From NCBI RefSeq assembly GCF_002846555.1, contig NZ_PJMS01000001.1, positions 2,790,001 to 2,854,000 on the forward strand: 64,000 nucleotides of DNA, in the 5' to 3' direction. The stretch comes from Aquimarina sp. MAR_2010_214 (GTDB lineage Bacteria; Bacteroidota; Bacteroidia; Flavobacteriales; Flavobacteriaceae). Shown in pieces: positions 55,998 through 64,000 of this stretch. Each line of letters begins with the position of its first letter. Positions within the stretch are counted from its first letter, which is position 1. Position numbers and translations under genes: made by a program. The notes under the pieces were generated by a model. That model was not told the origin of the DNA. It did no database searches and saw nothing but the letters and a program-made list of their open reading frames with translations.

Positions 55998-56173
55998 TAG
56001 AAGACTACAGCTTCATTATATAGAATACTAATACATTGTTCTCATTTGGGTGCAATAAATAATATACGATCTATCAAAAAATCTGTTAGATTTGTAGATC
56101 AATAATCTAAATGTAATCAGAGAAGGTTATTTTTTTGAATGATAAGAATATCTATGTCTAAAGTATATAACGA

Positions 56174-57034
56174 ATGGAAGTATTAGAAATCATCTTATTG
56201 ATTTTAGCGTATTCCCTAATCATCATCGCATTATTTTTGGAAGTTATATGCTTTAAAAAAAATATTGAAACGCTTGAAACTATATACTTTACAATTTCAC
56301 TGCTTCTGTTAATTCTTGCGTTAACGATTACCTATTTTTTTAGACCTTTTAGCCATTCTGATAGCACTAATGTTTTTATTTTATTAGCGATGATATTGGT
56401 TGCACTTACTACTCCTTTGCATATTCTTGAAGAGAGGCGCCATACTATAAAACCTATTTTTAAAAAATTACTAATTGCTTTTTCGGGGATGCTAATCATA
56501 CTCGTGATTACAGGGCACTTTATCAGAATATTGGGTTTTTTACAGTATGTAGTAGCACTTTTTTTAGGGATTTCTGTCGTTTTGTCAATGATTCTGGTAA
56601 GGGTTACCAAACCCAAAGTAAACATAGTACATCGTGAAAAAATGGAACGGTATATTGCAATTGCCGTCCTTATTATGATTCCACTTTCTTTACTTACCAA
56701 TTATGTTGCAGACCTAAATGGTATAAATACAAAAATTGGGTTTACGCTTCCATTGATTTTTATTGTACTTGCAGGAAGTAAATTATGGAGTGATATAGAG
56801 CGACTGTCTCTTTTTAGGCCTAAAAATACTGTGAAAGAGCAAAACCTGATTAATTATTCCTTGACCAATAGAGAAAAGGAAATCGCCTTACTTCTTATTA
56901 AAGGAAATACATATAAACAAATATCAGAACAGTTATTCATATCAATTCCTACGGTAAAAACACATGTTTCCAATATTTACAGAAAATGTAAGATAAATAA
57001 TAGGATAGAGCTTATTTCGTTGCTGTCTAACTGA
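56174..57034 (+). CDS. membrane-linked LuxR-type transcriptional regulator
   Basis: A 286-residue protein with seven hydrophobic segments in the first 205 residues and a C-terminal LuxR/GerE-type helix-turn-helix (about 220-280; LTNREKEIALLLIKGNTYK, then ISIPTVKTHVSNIYRK). The membrane part would sense an unknown signal. This architecture is seen in Bacteroidota and resembles the membrane AraC gene earlier in the window. Hairpins flank the gene on both sides (56068-56100 and 57061-57086) but have no good T-run. It precedes a barrel protein on the same strand. Confidence 0.85.
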   Translation: MEVLEIILLILAYSLIIIALFLEVICFKKNIETLETIYFTISLLLLILALTITYFFRPFSHSDSTNVFILLAMILVALTTPLHILEERRHTIKPIFKKLLIAFSGMLIILVITGHFIRILGFLQYVVALFLGISVVLSMILVRVTKPKVNIVHREKMERYIAIAVLIMIPLSLLTNYVADLNGINTKIGFTLPLIFIVLAGSKLWSDIERLSLFRPKNTVKEQNLINYSLTNREKEIALLLIKGNTYKQISEQLFISIPTVKTHVSNIYRKCKINNRIELISLLSN

Positions 57035-57068
57035 TTAATCTTATTTTTTATGCTTAAAACAAGTATCA

Positions 57069-57076
57069 TACTTTTG
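57069..57076 (+). promoter_or_regulatory. candidate -7 box for barrel protein, overlapping a hairpin
   Basis: TACTTTTG matches TAnnTTTG. It lies within an 11-bp hairpin (57061-57086, TTTT loop, one G-U pair), so either a promoter/operator or a weak terminator for the LuxR gene is possible. It is 105 bases before the next start codon, so the assignment is weak. Confidence 0.3.
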
Positions 57077-57181
57077 TATGATATTTAGAATATTCTGCTT
57101 TATAGTACAAATTCCGTATTGCCACCGTCTCTTTTGTTATCCATTTTTGCGGTATTATTTTCATAACGTAATACTAAGATA

Positions 57182-58486
57182 ATGAGACAAATTTTTCTAG
57201 TGGCTTTCGCCCTGTTCTATTCACTTAATGTATCTGCGCAAAGAGATACACTACCCGCTACAGGTAAAAAAAGATTAGATTTTGCCAAAACCTATTTTGA
57301 ATTGGGAGCAAATTTGCTCCCATCATTTACAGGAAAACGACTTTCTGGAAATGAACTTATTAGTTTTAAGCATCCAGAAACTTTAAATACGACCTTATAT
57401 TGGGGTGGTTTTCATTTTTGGGGGCATGCAGAATTCTATGTATCCTTTCCTTTAAAACAGTTTAATCTTAAATCGAATGACGAAACAGATGTAGAATTTA
57501 CTCATTATACAGTTACGGGTGCGCGGTTTTTGCCGTGGGCATATCAAGAAAAGAAACTCAGGCCTTATGTTGGTATTGGTTGGTCTGCGTTAGATTTTAA
57601 GCAGGTTGTAAAGCCAGATGAAGATCAGCCTAAACTTGAGAAAAACTTTACGTGGACTGCCGATGCAGGAATATTGTATGGATATAAAAATTTTACTGGC
57701 AGACTGGGGGTTAACTATTACCCTGATAATACATGGAATTACCCCATATCTAAAACCGAATTCCAAAAAATTAAAACCCCAAATTTTAGTTTACAACTAG
57801 GGTTACTCTATGCTATGGATCTTACTAAAGATAATGGAGATTCTACTATAAATGAAAGATGGAATAGCTATCCTGAAGTTTCTAACTTGGGCATAAATGC
57901 TTCAAGTTTTGGTGATTTTTTTGCTGCTATAGGACCTTCTGTTTCTTTTTCTCTTGCAGAGTCTGAATACAACAATAGTGAATACCCATATTTAAATAAA
58001 AAGCAAGCATCTGGCGGCTATTTTGATATTGCTTTGGGATATCAATTAAATAAAGCTAATATGTTTACAGCAGTATCGTTTAGAAACCCAAAATTCGAAC
58101 AACAAGCGTATGGAACTAGGCAAACCATTAAAAAAACTTCTGTAGCATTAGAAACAGCCAAATTTTTAACTGATTATACAGGTTTTGCCCCATTTATCGG
58201 TTTAAATGTAGCCTATGATCATATCAAATATTCAGAAATTACAGATGAAGGAAACAAAAAACTAACATTTAATAAAATTGAACCAGGTATCACTATCGGA
58301 TGGGATATCGTTCCGGGAAAATCTGAAGAGTTTTTAATTTTAAGAACGAATTTACGTTGGTATCCCTTCTCTTCTTTCAAGGTAGATGGGAAAAAATTTA
58401 ATCTAAATCAATTAGAATACAATTTGATACAACTCGTTTTTTATCCGGAACGACTTTTAAGATCTAAAAAAAATATTTTTAAGTAG
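57182..58486 (+). CDS. predicted outer-membrane beta-barrel protein
   Basis: A 434-residue secreted protein with signal peptide (ending NVSAQ, residue 20). The rest consists of amphipathic strands rich in Tyr, Phe and Gly, such as LYWGGFHFWGHAEFYVSF, PYVGIGWSALDF, GRLGVNYYP and FDIALGYQL. It appears to hold two barrel-like halves (about 30-215 and 235-434). No specific family is recognised. It follows the LuxR-type gene on the same strand (147-base gap) and could be one of its targets, which is inference. Confidence 0.75.
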   Translation: MRQIFLVAFALFYSLNVSAQRDTLPATGKKRLDFAKTYFELGANLLPSFTGKRLSGNELISFKHPETLNTTLYWGGFHFWGHAEFYVSFPLKQFNLKSNDETDVEFTHYTVTGARFLPWAYQEKKLRPYVGIGWSALDFKQVVKPDEDQPKLEKNFTWTADAGILYGYKNFTGRLGVNYYPDNTWNYPISKTEFQKIKTPNFSLQLGLLYAMDLTKDNGDSTINERWNSYPEVSNLGINASSFGDFFAAIGPSVSFSLAESEYNNSEYPYLNKKQASGGYFDIALGYQLNKANMFTAVSFRNPKFEQQAYGTRQTIKKTSVALETAKFLTDYTGFAPFIGLNVAYDHIKYSEITDEGNKKLTFNKIEPGITIGWDIVPGKSEEFLILRTNLRWYPFSSFKVDGKKFNLNQLEYNLIQLVFYPERLLRSKKNIFK

Positions 58487-58517
58487 CGTAATAAAATTTT
58501 TAGATTAAAATGTATAC

Positions 58518-58533
58518 TGACATAGGGTTGTCA
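58518..58533 (+). repeat. operator-like repeat, copy 1 (upstream of VOC gene)
   Basis: TGACATAGGGTTGTCA is a dyad (TGACA-N6-TGTCA) 42 bases before the VOC gene start. An identical copy lies at 59038-59053 before the GyrI-like gene. The similarity continues for about 20 bases downstream, with ACTTTA and a -7-like TATTTTTA at the same spacing. Confidence 0.7.
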
Positions 58534-58575
58534 TTACTCCACTTTATTTTTATTTCAAAATAAATAGAAGTAGAA

Positions 58576-58917
58576 ATGAAAAATAATAAAATCAACTTTA
58601 TAGAATTACAAGCATTAGATTTAGATGAAATCAAAAAATTCTATGGCAATACTTTTGGTTGGACTTTTACAGATTATGGAGATCAGTACTGTGATTTTCA
58701 CCAAGCGGGAATTGATGGAGGATTTGCCAAAGTAGAAAAAATTAGTACTGGAGGTACTCTGGTCGTTTTATATCATGATGACTTATCACAGGCTTTAGAA
58801 AATGTACAAAAAAATGGTGGAAAAATCTCTAAGAAGGTATTTTCTTTCCCTGGAGGAAGTCGATTTGAATTTATTGATCCTAGCGGAAATAAACTAGCAG
58901 TTTGGACTAATAAGTAA
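58576..58917 (+). CDS. VOC superfamily (glyoxalase/dioxygenase-fold) protein
   Basis: A 113-residue single vicinal-oxygen-chelate module. Typical features are the opening INFIELQALDLDEIKKFYGNTFG-type strand and helix, GWTFTDYGDQYCDF, the second repeat LVVLYHDDLSQALENVQKNGG and the ending FEFIDPSGNKLAVW. Metal-ligand-like residues are few, so the activity may be binding rather than catalysis. It is preceded by an operator-like dyad found also before the GyrI-like gene, which implies shared control. Confidence 0.85.
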   Translation: MKNNKINFIELQALDLDEIKKFYGNTFGWTFTDYGDQYCDFHQAGIDGGFAKVEKISTGGTLVVLYHDDLSQALENVQKNGGKISKKVFSFPGGSRFEFIDPSGNKLAVWTNK

Positions 58918-58918
58918 A

Positions 58919-59011
58919 CAAGATCAAAAAGTATATGCAAAACTGAAAGAGACTATGGCAAAGGAGTTTATTGAATCAATCCTTGAAAAAGCCATAGAAA
59001 AGAGAGCATAA
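58919..59011 (+). pseudogene. possible gene remnant between VOC and GyrI-like genes
   Basis: Directly after the VOC stop, in another frame, an open stretch of 30 codons reads QDQKVYAKLKETMAKEF and on to ...EKAIEKRA before a stop at 59009-59011. The composition is strongly protein-like (regular charged helix) and resembles a C-terminal tail. The only ATG (58955) would give an 18-residue peptide. It is probably the end of a deleted gene once following the VOC gene. The parent family is not recognised. Confidence 0.35.
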
Positions 59012-59037
59012 AATACAATCATGTATATAAATACTGT

Positions 59038-59053
59038 TGACATAGGGTTGTCA
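59038..59053 (+). repeat. operator-like repeat, copy 2 (upstream of GyrI-like gene)
   Basis: Exact second copy of TGACATAGGGTTGTCA, about 90 bases before the GyrI-like start. The flanking sequence downstream resembles copy 1 (16 of 21 positions by eye). Confidence 0.7.
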
Positions 59054-59064
59054 TAATTACACTT

Positions 59065-59072
59065 TACTTTTG
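59065..59072 (+). promoter_or_regulatory. Bacteroidota -7 box for GyrI-like gene
   Basis: TACTTTTG is an exact TAnnTTTG match. A TTG lies inside the operator-like repeat 14 bases upstream and another 25 bases upstream, so a regulator bound to the dyad would cover the -33 region and probably act as a repressor. Confidence 0.5.
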
Positions 59073-59144
59073 TTTTATAAGATTAGAATATTACCAATTA
59101 TGGTCAATTCGAAGTGTAAATGATATACTAAAAGAGGATGCGTT

Positions 59145-59774
59145 ATGAAGCATGAATGGAGAAAAAAAGAAAAAGGAGTGTATATACCCAAAAATACACC
59201 CGAAATCATTGAAATTCCCGAATACAAGTTTCTTACTATCGAAGGAGAGGGTAATCCTAATAGCGAATTCTTTTCAGAATATATTGGTATGCTGTATGCG
59301 GTTTCATATGGGATAAAAATGGGATTAAAAAAAGGAACTGTACCCAAAGGATATTTTGATTATACCGTTTACCCGCTAGAAGGCGTTTGGGATATTACTG
59401 AAGAAGCAAAGAAAACATATGAAGGTACTATTGATAAAGATAACCTGGTTTTTAAATTAATGATCAGACAGCCCAATTTTGTTGATGATGAACTAGCGAA
59501 ACATATGATTAATCAAACCAAGGAAAAAAAGCCTCATGTGTTATTAGAAAAAGTGAAATTTGAGAAAATAACAGAAGGTAAGTGTATTCAAATGATGCAT
59601 CTGGGAAGTTATGACAACGAACCTGAAAGTTTTAAGGTGATGGAAGCATTTGCTGAAAAAGAAGATCTCTACAGACTGTCTAAAGTACATAGAGAAATTT
59701 ACCTATCCGATTTTAGAAAAGTACCCACCGAAAAACTAAAAACAGTTTTACGATTTAAGGTAGTTTCAAAGTAA
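59145..59774 (+). CDS. GyrI-like small-molecule-binding domain protein
   Basis: A 209-residue cytoplasmic protein of the GyrI-like/SOUL-type fold. Characteristic parts are IEIPEYKFLTIEGEGNP near the start, a central LYAVSYGIKMGLK helix, CIQMMHLGSYDNEPESF and the end HREIYLSDFRKVPTEKLKTVLRF. Such domains bind varied hydrophobic molecules or DNA-gyrase inhibitors. It stands alone without a DNA-binding domain. The promoter carries the same dyad as the VOC gene, so both probably belong to one regulon, possibly responding to small toxic compounds, which is inference. Confidence 0.85.
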   Translation: MKHEWRKKEKGVYIPKNTPEIIEIPEYKFLTIEGEGNPNSEFFSEYIGMLYAVSYGIKMGLKKGTVPKGYFDYTVYPLEGVWDITEEAKKTYEGTIDKDNLVFKLMIRQPNFVDDELAKHMINQTKEKKPHVLLEKVKFEKITEGKCIQMMHLGSYDNEPESFKVMEAFAEKEDLYRLSKVHREIYLSDFRKVPTEKLKTVLRFKVVSK

Positions 59775-59826
59775 TTAACAGATAATACAAAACATCACCT
59801 TCAAAATTTGAAAGTTTGGAGATACA

Positions 59827-60600
59827 TTATGGAGTTATAATATAGTTTACTTTATTAACCCCTGTGTTTCCGGTTGCTGGGTGATAGGCATATACGACAA
59901 GCTCATAACTTCCTGTAGTATCTATATTGATTGTACCTTCAAACAGGTTAGGTGAATTGACTATAAGATCTATTTCTTCAATTTTAGCACCGTCTTTTTT
60001 TAGAATTCCTTTTACTTCTATTTGATTAGCATCCCAAAGACCACCATCACTAATTGTACAACCACACATCATTACAATATTAGATTGCACGGCAATGCTT
60101 TTTTTGTCGAGAGCTTTTAATGAGATAAACTGATGTGTTCTTGGAGTCAAAATGTCAACCACAAAACCAGGAATCTCGATAACAATTCCATCTCCCAAAA
60201 TATCTTTTCCGGGAATTATCCATAATGCTGTTGATGCATTTACCGTAGCTTGTTTTTTATTTACAGGGGCAAATACTTCTATGGTTACAAAAACAGGTTC
60301 TGATATATCTAATTCTGCTAAAAACCCAGAGGTCTTATCATCTGTAATCCTTACATTTCTTTTTCTCGGTGTTTTCATGATCAGGGTTGTGTTTCCTGTG
60401 CCACCACTAGTTTTACCTTGAGAAAGAATCTCTCCTGTAAGCTGATTACGTATAATTATATAAGCACCTCCGATAGAGTTACCGATAAATTTGGCATCCT
60501 TTGCTTTTGCTCTTACCATGATTTTGGTAGGAGTAGCAAATGCAGTATAACTAAAAAGGGTTACTAAAACGGCCAATATTGTTTTTTGGATCATGATCAT
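59827..60600 (-). CDS. secreted hypothetical protein
   Basis: A 257-residue protein with a signal peptide (ending SYTAFA, about residue 22; an alternative ATG two codons later is possible). The mature part is beta-rich, with three regions resembling immunoglobulin- or carboxypeptidase-like sandwiches (about 25-110, 115-180, 185-257), for example ILSQGKTSGGTGNTTLIMKT and TIDTTGSYELVVYA-type strands. A single pair of cysteines (MMCGCT) is present. No family is recognised. It is transcribed alone and converges on the GyrI-like gene. Confidence 0.65.
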   Translation of the reverse strand: MIMIQKTILAVLVTLFSYTAFATPTKIMVRAKAKDAKFIGNSIGGAYIIIRNQLTGEILSQGKTSGGTGNTTLIMKTPRKRNVRITDDKTSGFLAELDISEPVFVTIEVFAPVNKKQATVNASTALWIIPGKDILGDGIVIEIPGFVVDILTPRTHQFISLKALDKKSIAVQSNIVMMCGCTISDGGLWDANQIEVKGILKKDGAKIEEIDLIVNSPNLFEGTINIDTTGSYELVVYAYHPATGNTGVNKVNYIITP

Positions 60601-60886
60601 TTGTGTTTTGTAGTTAATGTAGGTATGGTTTCTTATAACTAATCAAAAATAATAAAGATTATAGGAAAACGATAGGTATAACAACTATAAAAATATCTTA
60701 AAATTATATCTCATTTGTCATAAGTGAAATCATTATATCAAGTATTTTTTTTGAAGTGTAGTTTATAAAAAAGCACTTCTACAGATCTGCTTTCGGTTTA
60801 TCTAAACGCTATGCCACAGCGTATTTCGAGATGCAATTGTAACAAAATATGTAATGAATCGTCAATAATAATAAATCAAAAAATGT

Positions 60887-61597
60887 ATGGAAACGAATTC
60901 AAATCAAAAAATTGGAAGAATTGCAGGGGCAGTATTTCTAATCATCATTGGAGCTGGTGTGTTTGCAGAATTTTTTGTTCGCCAAAAGATTTTTGTGACC
61001 GATGATCCCGTTGCTACTGTAACTAATATTGCTAATAATGGCTGGTTATACCGTTTAGGAATTGTTAGTGATTTGGTGATGATCCTTGCTTTTTTCTTCT
61101 ACCCATTAGTTTTGGAAAGAGTGTTTAAACATGTTAATAAAAATCTATCCAAACTTATGGTGTTGTCGGTTATGATCTCTGTTGCGATATTATGTGTTAC
61201 GATGCTTGCAATGATAGCACCATTGTTGTTAACTAGTGGAGCGGATTATATGGCTGGATTTACCACTGATCAGATAAACGGTTTGGTCACATTCTTTTTA
61301 AAACTACATACCAATGGTTATTTTATCTCACAGGTATTTTATGGATTGTATCTGCTACCGCTTGGATATATGATCTTTAAATCAGGGCTCGCACCAAAGA
61401 TTATTGGGGTGTTGTTGATGTTGGGATGTATTGGCGATCAGATCGATGTGATCAGATATTTTCTTGTTCCAGATACCGATTCAGTACTATTACAAAATAT
61501 TACTACTCCCGCAGACCTGGGAGAGATGTCACTATGCTTATGGTTGTTGATTATGGGATTACGAAATAAAAAGATAGAAACAAAAGTTGTTGCTTGA
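60887..61597 (+). CDS. DUF4386 family membrane protein
   Basis: A 236-residue inner-membrane protein with six or seven helices. DUF4386 traits are the opening KIGRIAGAVFLIIIGAGVFAEFFVRQK, VATVTNIANNGWLYRLGIVSDL and the C-terminal LGCIGDQIDVIRYFL region. The family is widespread in Bacteroidota and of unknown function. The start is the second of two adjacent ATGs (60887). It is flanked by divergent and convergent single genes. Confidence 0.85.
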   Translation: METNSNQKIGRIAGAVFLIIIGAGVFAEFFVRQKIFVTDDPVATVTNIANNGWLYRLGIVSDLVMILAFFFYPLVLERVFKHVNKNLSKLMVLSVMISVAILCVTMLAMIAPLLLTSGADYMAGFTTDQINGLVTFFLKLHTNGYFISQVFYGLYLLPLGYMIFKSGLAPKIIGVLLMLGCIGDQIDVIRYFLVPDTDSVLLQNITTPADLGEMSLCLWLLIMGLRNKKIETKVVA

Positions 61598-61711
61598 TTA
61601 TGATATATAGATGTGAGTTTTCGATCATCATACTTAAATAGAGGACAAGCTAATTTTCTCTGTTATTATATGAAAAACTACTCAAACTGATGAAGTATGC
61701 AATAGAAAGTG

Positions 61712-62122
61712 CTACTTAGAATCTAGTTTATATGCTGTTTTTAATTCAATGCTTATCAGTATAATTATAATAGTGATTTCTAATATAATATATGTCCAAC
61801 CAAAAGCAGTTATTTTTTGAATATGTTGAAAGGCCACTCCTATTGAGATAAAGCAATATATGAGATTCATCAATGCAATAGCAGTTAAGAAATACTTCTG
61901 GTTTTTCTTAACTCTTAGATAGCAATAAAAGTCATAAAGCGCAAAAACGCATGGCAAAAACGCAAGAATATAAAGTACTTTCATAGGGATCCCAAAAATA
62001 CTTTCGAGGCTCACTAAAACAACTCCTAATAAAAAAGCAGAAAGTAGTGCTCCTAAACCATCGATTAGAAAAAGTCGTTTAGGATGCATCACCATTTTAT
62101 TTGTAATCTGTTGAAAAATCAT
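61712..62122 (-). CDS. four-helix membrane protein of unknown function
   Basis: A 136-residue protein with four predicted membrane helices (about 17-40, 47-66, 76-97 and 104-126). The first loop HPKRLFLIDGLGALLSAFLLG is characteristic of a small conserved flavobacterial family without known function. I chose the ATG at 62122 (MIFQQITNK); an upstream ATG at 62158 adds twelve residues that look less typical. It is transcribed alone. Confidence 0.7.
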   Translation of the reverse strand: MIFQQITNKMVMHPKRLFLIDGLGALLSAFLLGVVLVSLESIFGIPMKVLYILAFLPCVFALYDFYCYLRVKKNQKYFLTAIALMNLIYCFISIGVAFQHIQKITAFGWTYIILEITIIIILISIELKTAYKLDSK

Positions 62123-62460
62123 AGTTTTCTCATAGTATTTAAATGGATATGAATACATTTAAGTATACAAAGAAATAAAGAAACCCTCAATAAGAGACCT
62201 TAGAACAAGTTATTTTATAACAAATCATGAGTTTTATTAATGATTACTGGTGTTGTAAGTGGTTCTAAATTAGTTGTATAATCGCAATTTAATCTCGAAT
62301 AATACGATGTAATGAAATCAGTTTTGATCATTTCATCGTTGTATTCTGTTTTGTTGTATCATATAAGAAAACAACCTTTGTTCTGATATATATGTTTTAG
62401 TATTACATTTGAATATATATAATTATGCTTTTATAATTTGTATAGACGAATAGAGTGTTT
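62123..62460. other. divergent intergenic region, 338 bases
   Basis: AT-rich region between the membrane protein gene and the methyltransferase gene. An imperfect hairpin near 62300-62340 (CGATG with ATGAAATCA and its approximate complement) is the only structure noticed. No coding frame is visible. Confidence 0.4.
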
Positions 62461-63144
62461 ATGAAGAAAAAAGACAATGAAATTAAAACTAAAAAAATAA
62501 AGAAGCCTTGGCCAACTAAAGATGCTATGGAACAGGTTTATGAAATGAAACTCTGGGGTGGTAATACATCTGATTTTTATTCAGGTTTAGGATCACATCA
62601 TCCCGAGATAGTAAATCCATATATAGACGTTTTAACATCATTTTTAACCTCTTTTAAAAAACCTCTTGTAGTGTGTGATTTAGGTTGTGGGGATTTTAAT
62701 GTAGGAAAAGAACTGGTAAAACATACTAAGCAGTATATTGCTGTAGATATAGTAAGAAATCTTATAGAACGTAATAAAGAAAAATTTAAAGAGGAAAATT
62801 TAGAATTCCGTTGTTTGGATATAGCGGTAGATGATTTACCTTCTGGAGACTGTGCTTTATTAAGACAAGTACTACAACATTTATCGAATGCTGAAGTACA
62901 AAATATAGTGGAAAAGCTAGCCAATTTTAAATATGTTATGTTAACCGAACATATACCTGAAGGAAATTTTATACCCAATAAAGAGATTATTTCTGGACAA
63001 GGAATTAGGCTAAAAAAGCAAAGTGGTCTAAATTTATTAGCTCCACCATTTAATTTTGAGGTTAAAGAAGAAAAACAATTATTGTCTGTTATTTCGAATG
63101 ATTTCAGAGGGGTTATAGTAACGACATTTTATAAAGTGTTTTAA
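62461..63144 (+). CDS. class I SAM-dependent methyltransferase
   Basis: A 227-residue methyltransferase with motif I VCDLGCGDFNVG (about residues 78-89), the acidic post-I residue in AVDIVRNLI, motif II-like CLDIAVDDLP and motif III RQVLQHLSN. No substrate-specific domain is visible; the compact form resembles small-molecule methyltransferases. The start is the ATG at 62461; the GTG two codons earlier is less likely. It stands alone. Confidence 0.88.
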   Translation: MKKKDNEIKTKKIKKPWPTKDAMEQVYEMKLWGGNTSDFYSGLGSHHPEIVNPYIDVLTSFLTSFKKPLVVCDLGCGDFNVGKELVKHTKQYIAVDIVRNLIERNKEKFKEENLEFRCLDIAVDDLPSGDCALLRQVLQHLSNAEVQNIVEKLANFKYVMLTEHIPEGNFIPNKEIISGQGIRLKKQSGLNLLAPPFNFEVKEEKQLLSVISNDFRGVIVTTFYKVF

Positions 63145-63316
63145 CTACATCTATGTTGATTAACCAGGACTGTAGTCAAATTCTTTATAGCATTTCTGTT
63201 GTGATTACTTATATAGATTGGTACAAATCTGTATAAGTACATACCATGTAAAAAATCTACAAAAATAGAGTAGGTGAGAACAAGTGCTTATTAGCGGCCA
63301 TTGTTGAAGAGAGCCT

Positions 63317-64000
63317 TTATTTTTTGGGTAGATACAATTTCATATTCTTAATTTCTAACTCATCCAAATGCCCCATTTTTTTCTCATCTTTAGTTATCAG
63401 ATGCATATGCAAAAATGAGTTGTGATGTGTAAAAACCCCTTTATGATCTGTAGAGAAAAAACCAACAATCTCTACTTCGTCATCTTTTAGTCTGTAATTT
63501 ATTTGCCCTTGATGAGCTTCATCTGGTGAAGAAACTTTTGTTCCTTCCGGTAGATTTTGTATGTGAATGATTGCTTTAGAAATCTTACCTGTCAGTTTGA
63601 ATACAAATGGACGTTTAAATTCAGTAGTTTTTTCGTTAATAAATTTTTCAAGATCTTGAATTGTCTTAATATTTGAAGGAATTTCTATTTCAGTCCATTC
63701 ATCTACATTTGCAGAAACAAAGAAAGGTGCTGAAACATTAAAATTCTTTTCAACTGTCATTGTTGAGTCTGAAGTTACTCTTGATACATAACTTTTTCCA
63801 TCATTAATTAGCAGTTCTCCTGTCAAATAACTTTCAGGCCCAAGCCCATAAAGCCCTTTCTTATCAGAAATAGTATCTAGATTAATACTACTTCCTAATT
63901 GACCTCTCCACATTACATTTTTCATTGCTCCCACAATTTTAATGTTAGAATTTGATTGTTCTATTTGCGATTCTTTTTTAGTCGAATTACAACTTAAAAG
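63317..64000 (-). CDS. acetolactate decarboxylase-like lipoprotein (5' end outside window)
   Basis: The reading frame is open to the window edge, giving 227 residues so far. The first residues read LLSCNSTKKES, a lipobox, so the true start lies outside and the in-frame GTG at 63934 is internal. The body matches alpha-acetolactate decarboxylase: YGLGPESYLTGELLINDGK near residue 55 and the metal-binding His motif HHNSFLHMHLITKDEK followed by MGHLDEL. The enzyme turns acetolactate into acetoin with zinc. A lipoprotein form would act outside the cytoplasm, which is unusual for the pathway, though secreted bacterial forms exist. Confidence 0.82.
   Translation of the reverse strand, partial: LLSCNSTKKESQIEQSNSNIKIVGAMKNVMWRGQLGSSINLDTISDKKGLYGLGPESYLTGELLINDGKSYVSRVTSDSTMTVEKNFNVSAPFFVSANVDEWTEIEIPSNIKTIQDLEKFINEKTTEFKRPFVFKLTGKISKAIIHIQNLPEGTKVSSPDEAHQGQINYRLKDDEVEIVGFFSTDHKGVFTHHNSFLHMHLITKDEKKMGHLDELEIKNMKLYLPKK

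Noticed and set aside
56068..56100. Hairpin between the ABC-F and LuxR-type genes (GATCTA with TAGATC and inner stem)
   Set aside because: The stem is imperfect and has no T-run, so neither a terminator nor an attenuator can be supported.
56332..56700. Open frame of 122 codons on the minus strand
   Set aside because: It is antisense to the membrane part of the LuxR-type regulator and has no independent coding support.
60811..61005. Open frame of 64 codons rich in Cys and Asn overlapping the DUF4386 start
   Set aside because: It is an out-of-frame reading of the DUF4386 gene with improbable composition.
62598..62978. Open frame of 126 codons on the minus strand
   Set aside because: It is antisense to the methyltransferase core motifs.
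1..64000. CRISPR arrays, insertion sequences, prophage genes, tRNA and rRNA genes
   Set aside because: Reading the intergenic stretches on both strands showed no regularly spaced repeats, transposase-like proteins, phage genes or GC-rich structured RNA genes. A dedicated RNA search could still find a small RNA.

Overview
The window looks like chromosomal DNA of a marine Flavobacteriaceae bacterium (Bacteroidota), perhaps close to Aquimarina. The genus is inferred from general protein character, not from a marker gene. Signs are the low GC content, several proteins ending in type IX secretion (T9SS) sorting domains, GEVED modules, TonB receptors with carboxypeptidase-like N-terminal domains, DUF4625 lipoproteins, and Bacteroidota-type -7 boxes (TAnnTTTG) upstream of many genes. 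I see no rRNA, tRNA, CRISPR array, insertion sequence, prophage or origin. A lipoprotein gene is cut at each edge of the window.

Layout. 1-6.2 kb: a probable metal-uptake locus (two lipoproteins, a TonB receptor, a small Cys/His protein) and a second TonB receptor. 6.6-9.4 kb: a secreted subtilisin. 9.9-15.4 kb: NDH-2, an ECF sigma factor with a membrane partner, a LETM1-like protein, an Ada-like zinc domain overlapping AlkB, and a Cu/Zn superoxide dismutase. 15.9-29.8 kb: secreted M36 and M12-type metallopeptidases flank a hydrolase-OsmC fusion, a sugar-type operon (acetyltransferase, SemiSWEET-like protein, Gfo/Idh/MocA protein), a Crp-family regulator, a beta-lactamase-like lipoprotein, a membrane AraC regulator and an isochorismatase-fold hydrolase with a DUF2490 protein. 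29.9-40 kb: an operon of MBL protein, Asp-box propeller protein and S9 peptidase, then an SLC13 permease and an M28 peptidase. 40.2-42.8 kb: a VWA plus MoxR-like ATPase module with its own terminator. 43-50.9 kb: a large T9SS protein with a possible glycoside-hydrolase-like barrel, a DUF1853 protein and two tandem hybrid histidine kinases with periplasmic binding domains. 51-64 kb: pirin, S10 carboxypeptidase, YdeI-like protein, ABC-F ATPase, membrane LuxR regulator, barrel protein, VOC and GyrI-like proteins sharing one operator-like promoter, a DUF4386 protein, a methyltransferase and a lipoprotein acetolactate decarboxylase.

Together the genes suggest a particle- or polymer-associated heterotroph that exports peptidases, cuts peptides with envelope S9, S10 and M28 enzymes, imports nutrients and metals through TonB receptors, and has modest oxidative and alkylation defence. 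Nothing here is clearly a new defence or mobile system. The best leads are the VWA/ATPase module with altered Walker motifs, the T9SS protein with an unrecognised catalytic region, the duplicated kinase whose second copy has a damaged ATP-binding box, the duplicated operator in front of the VOC and GyrI-like genes, and the small Cys/His protein with the DUF4625/TonB locus.
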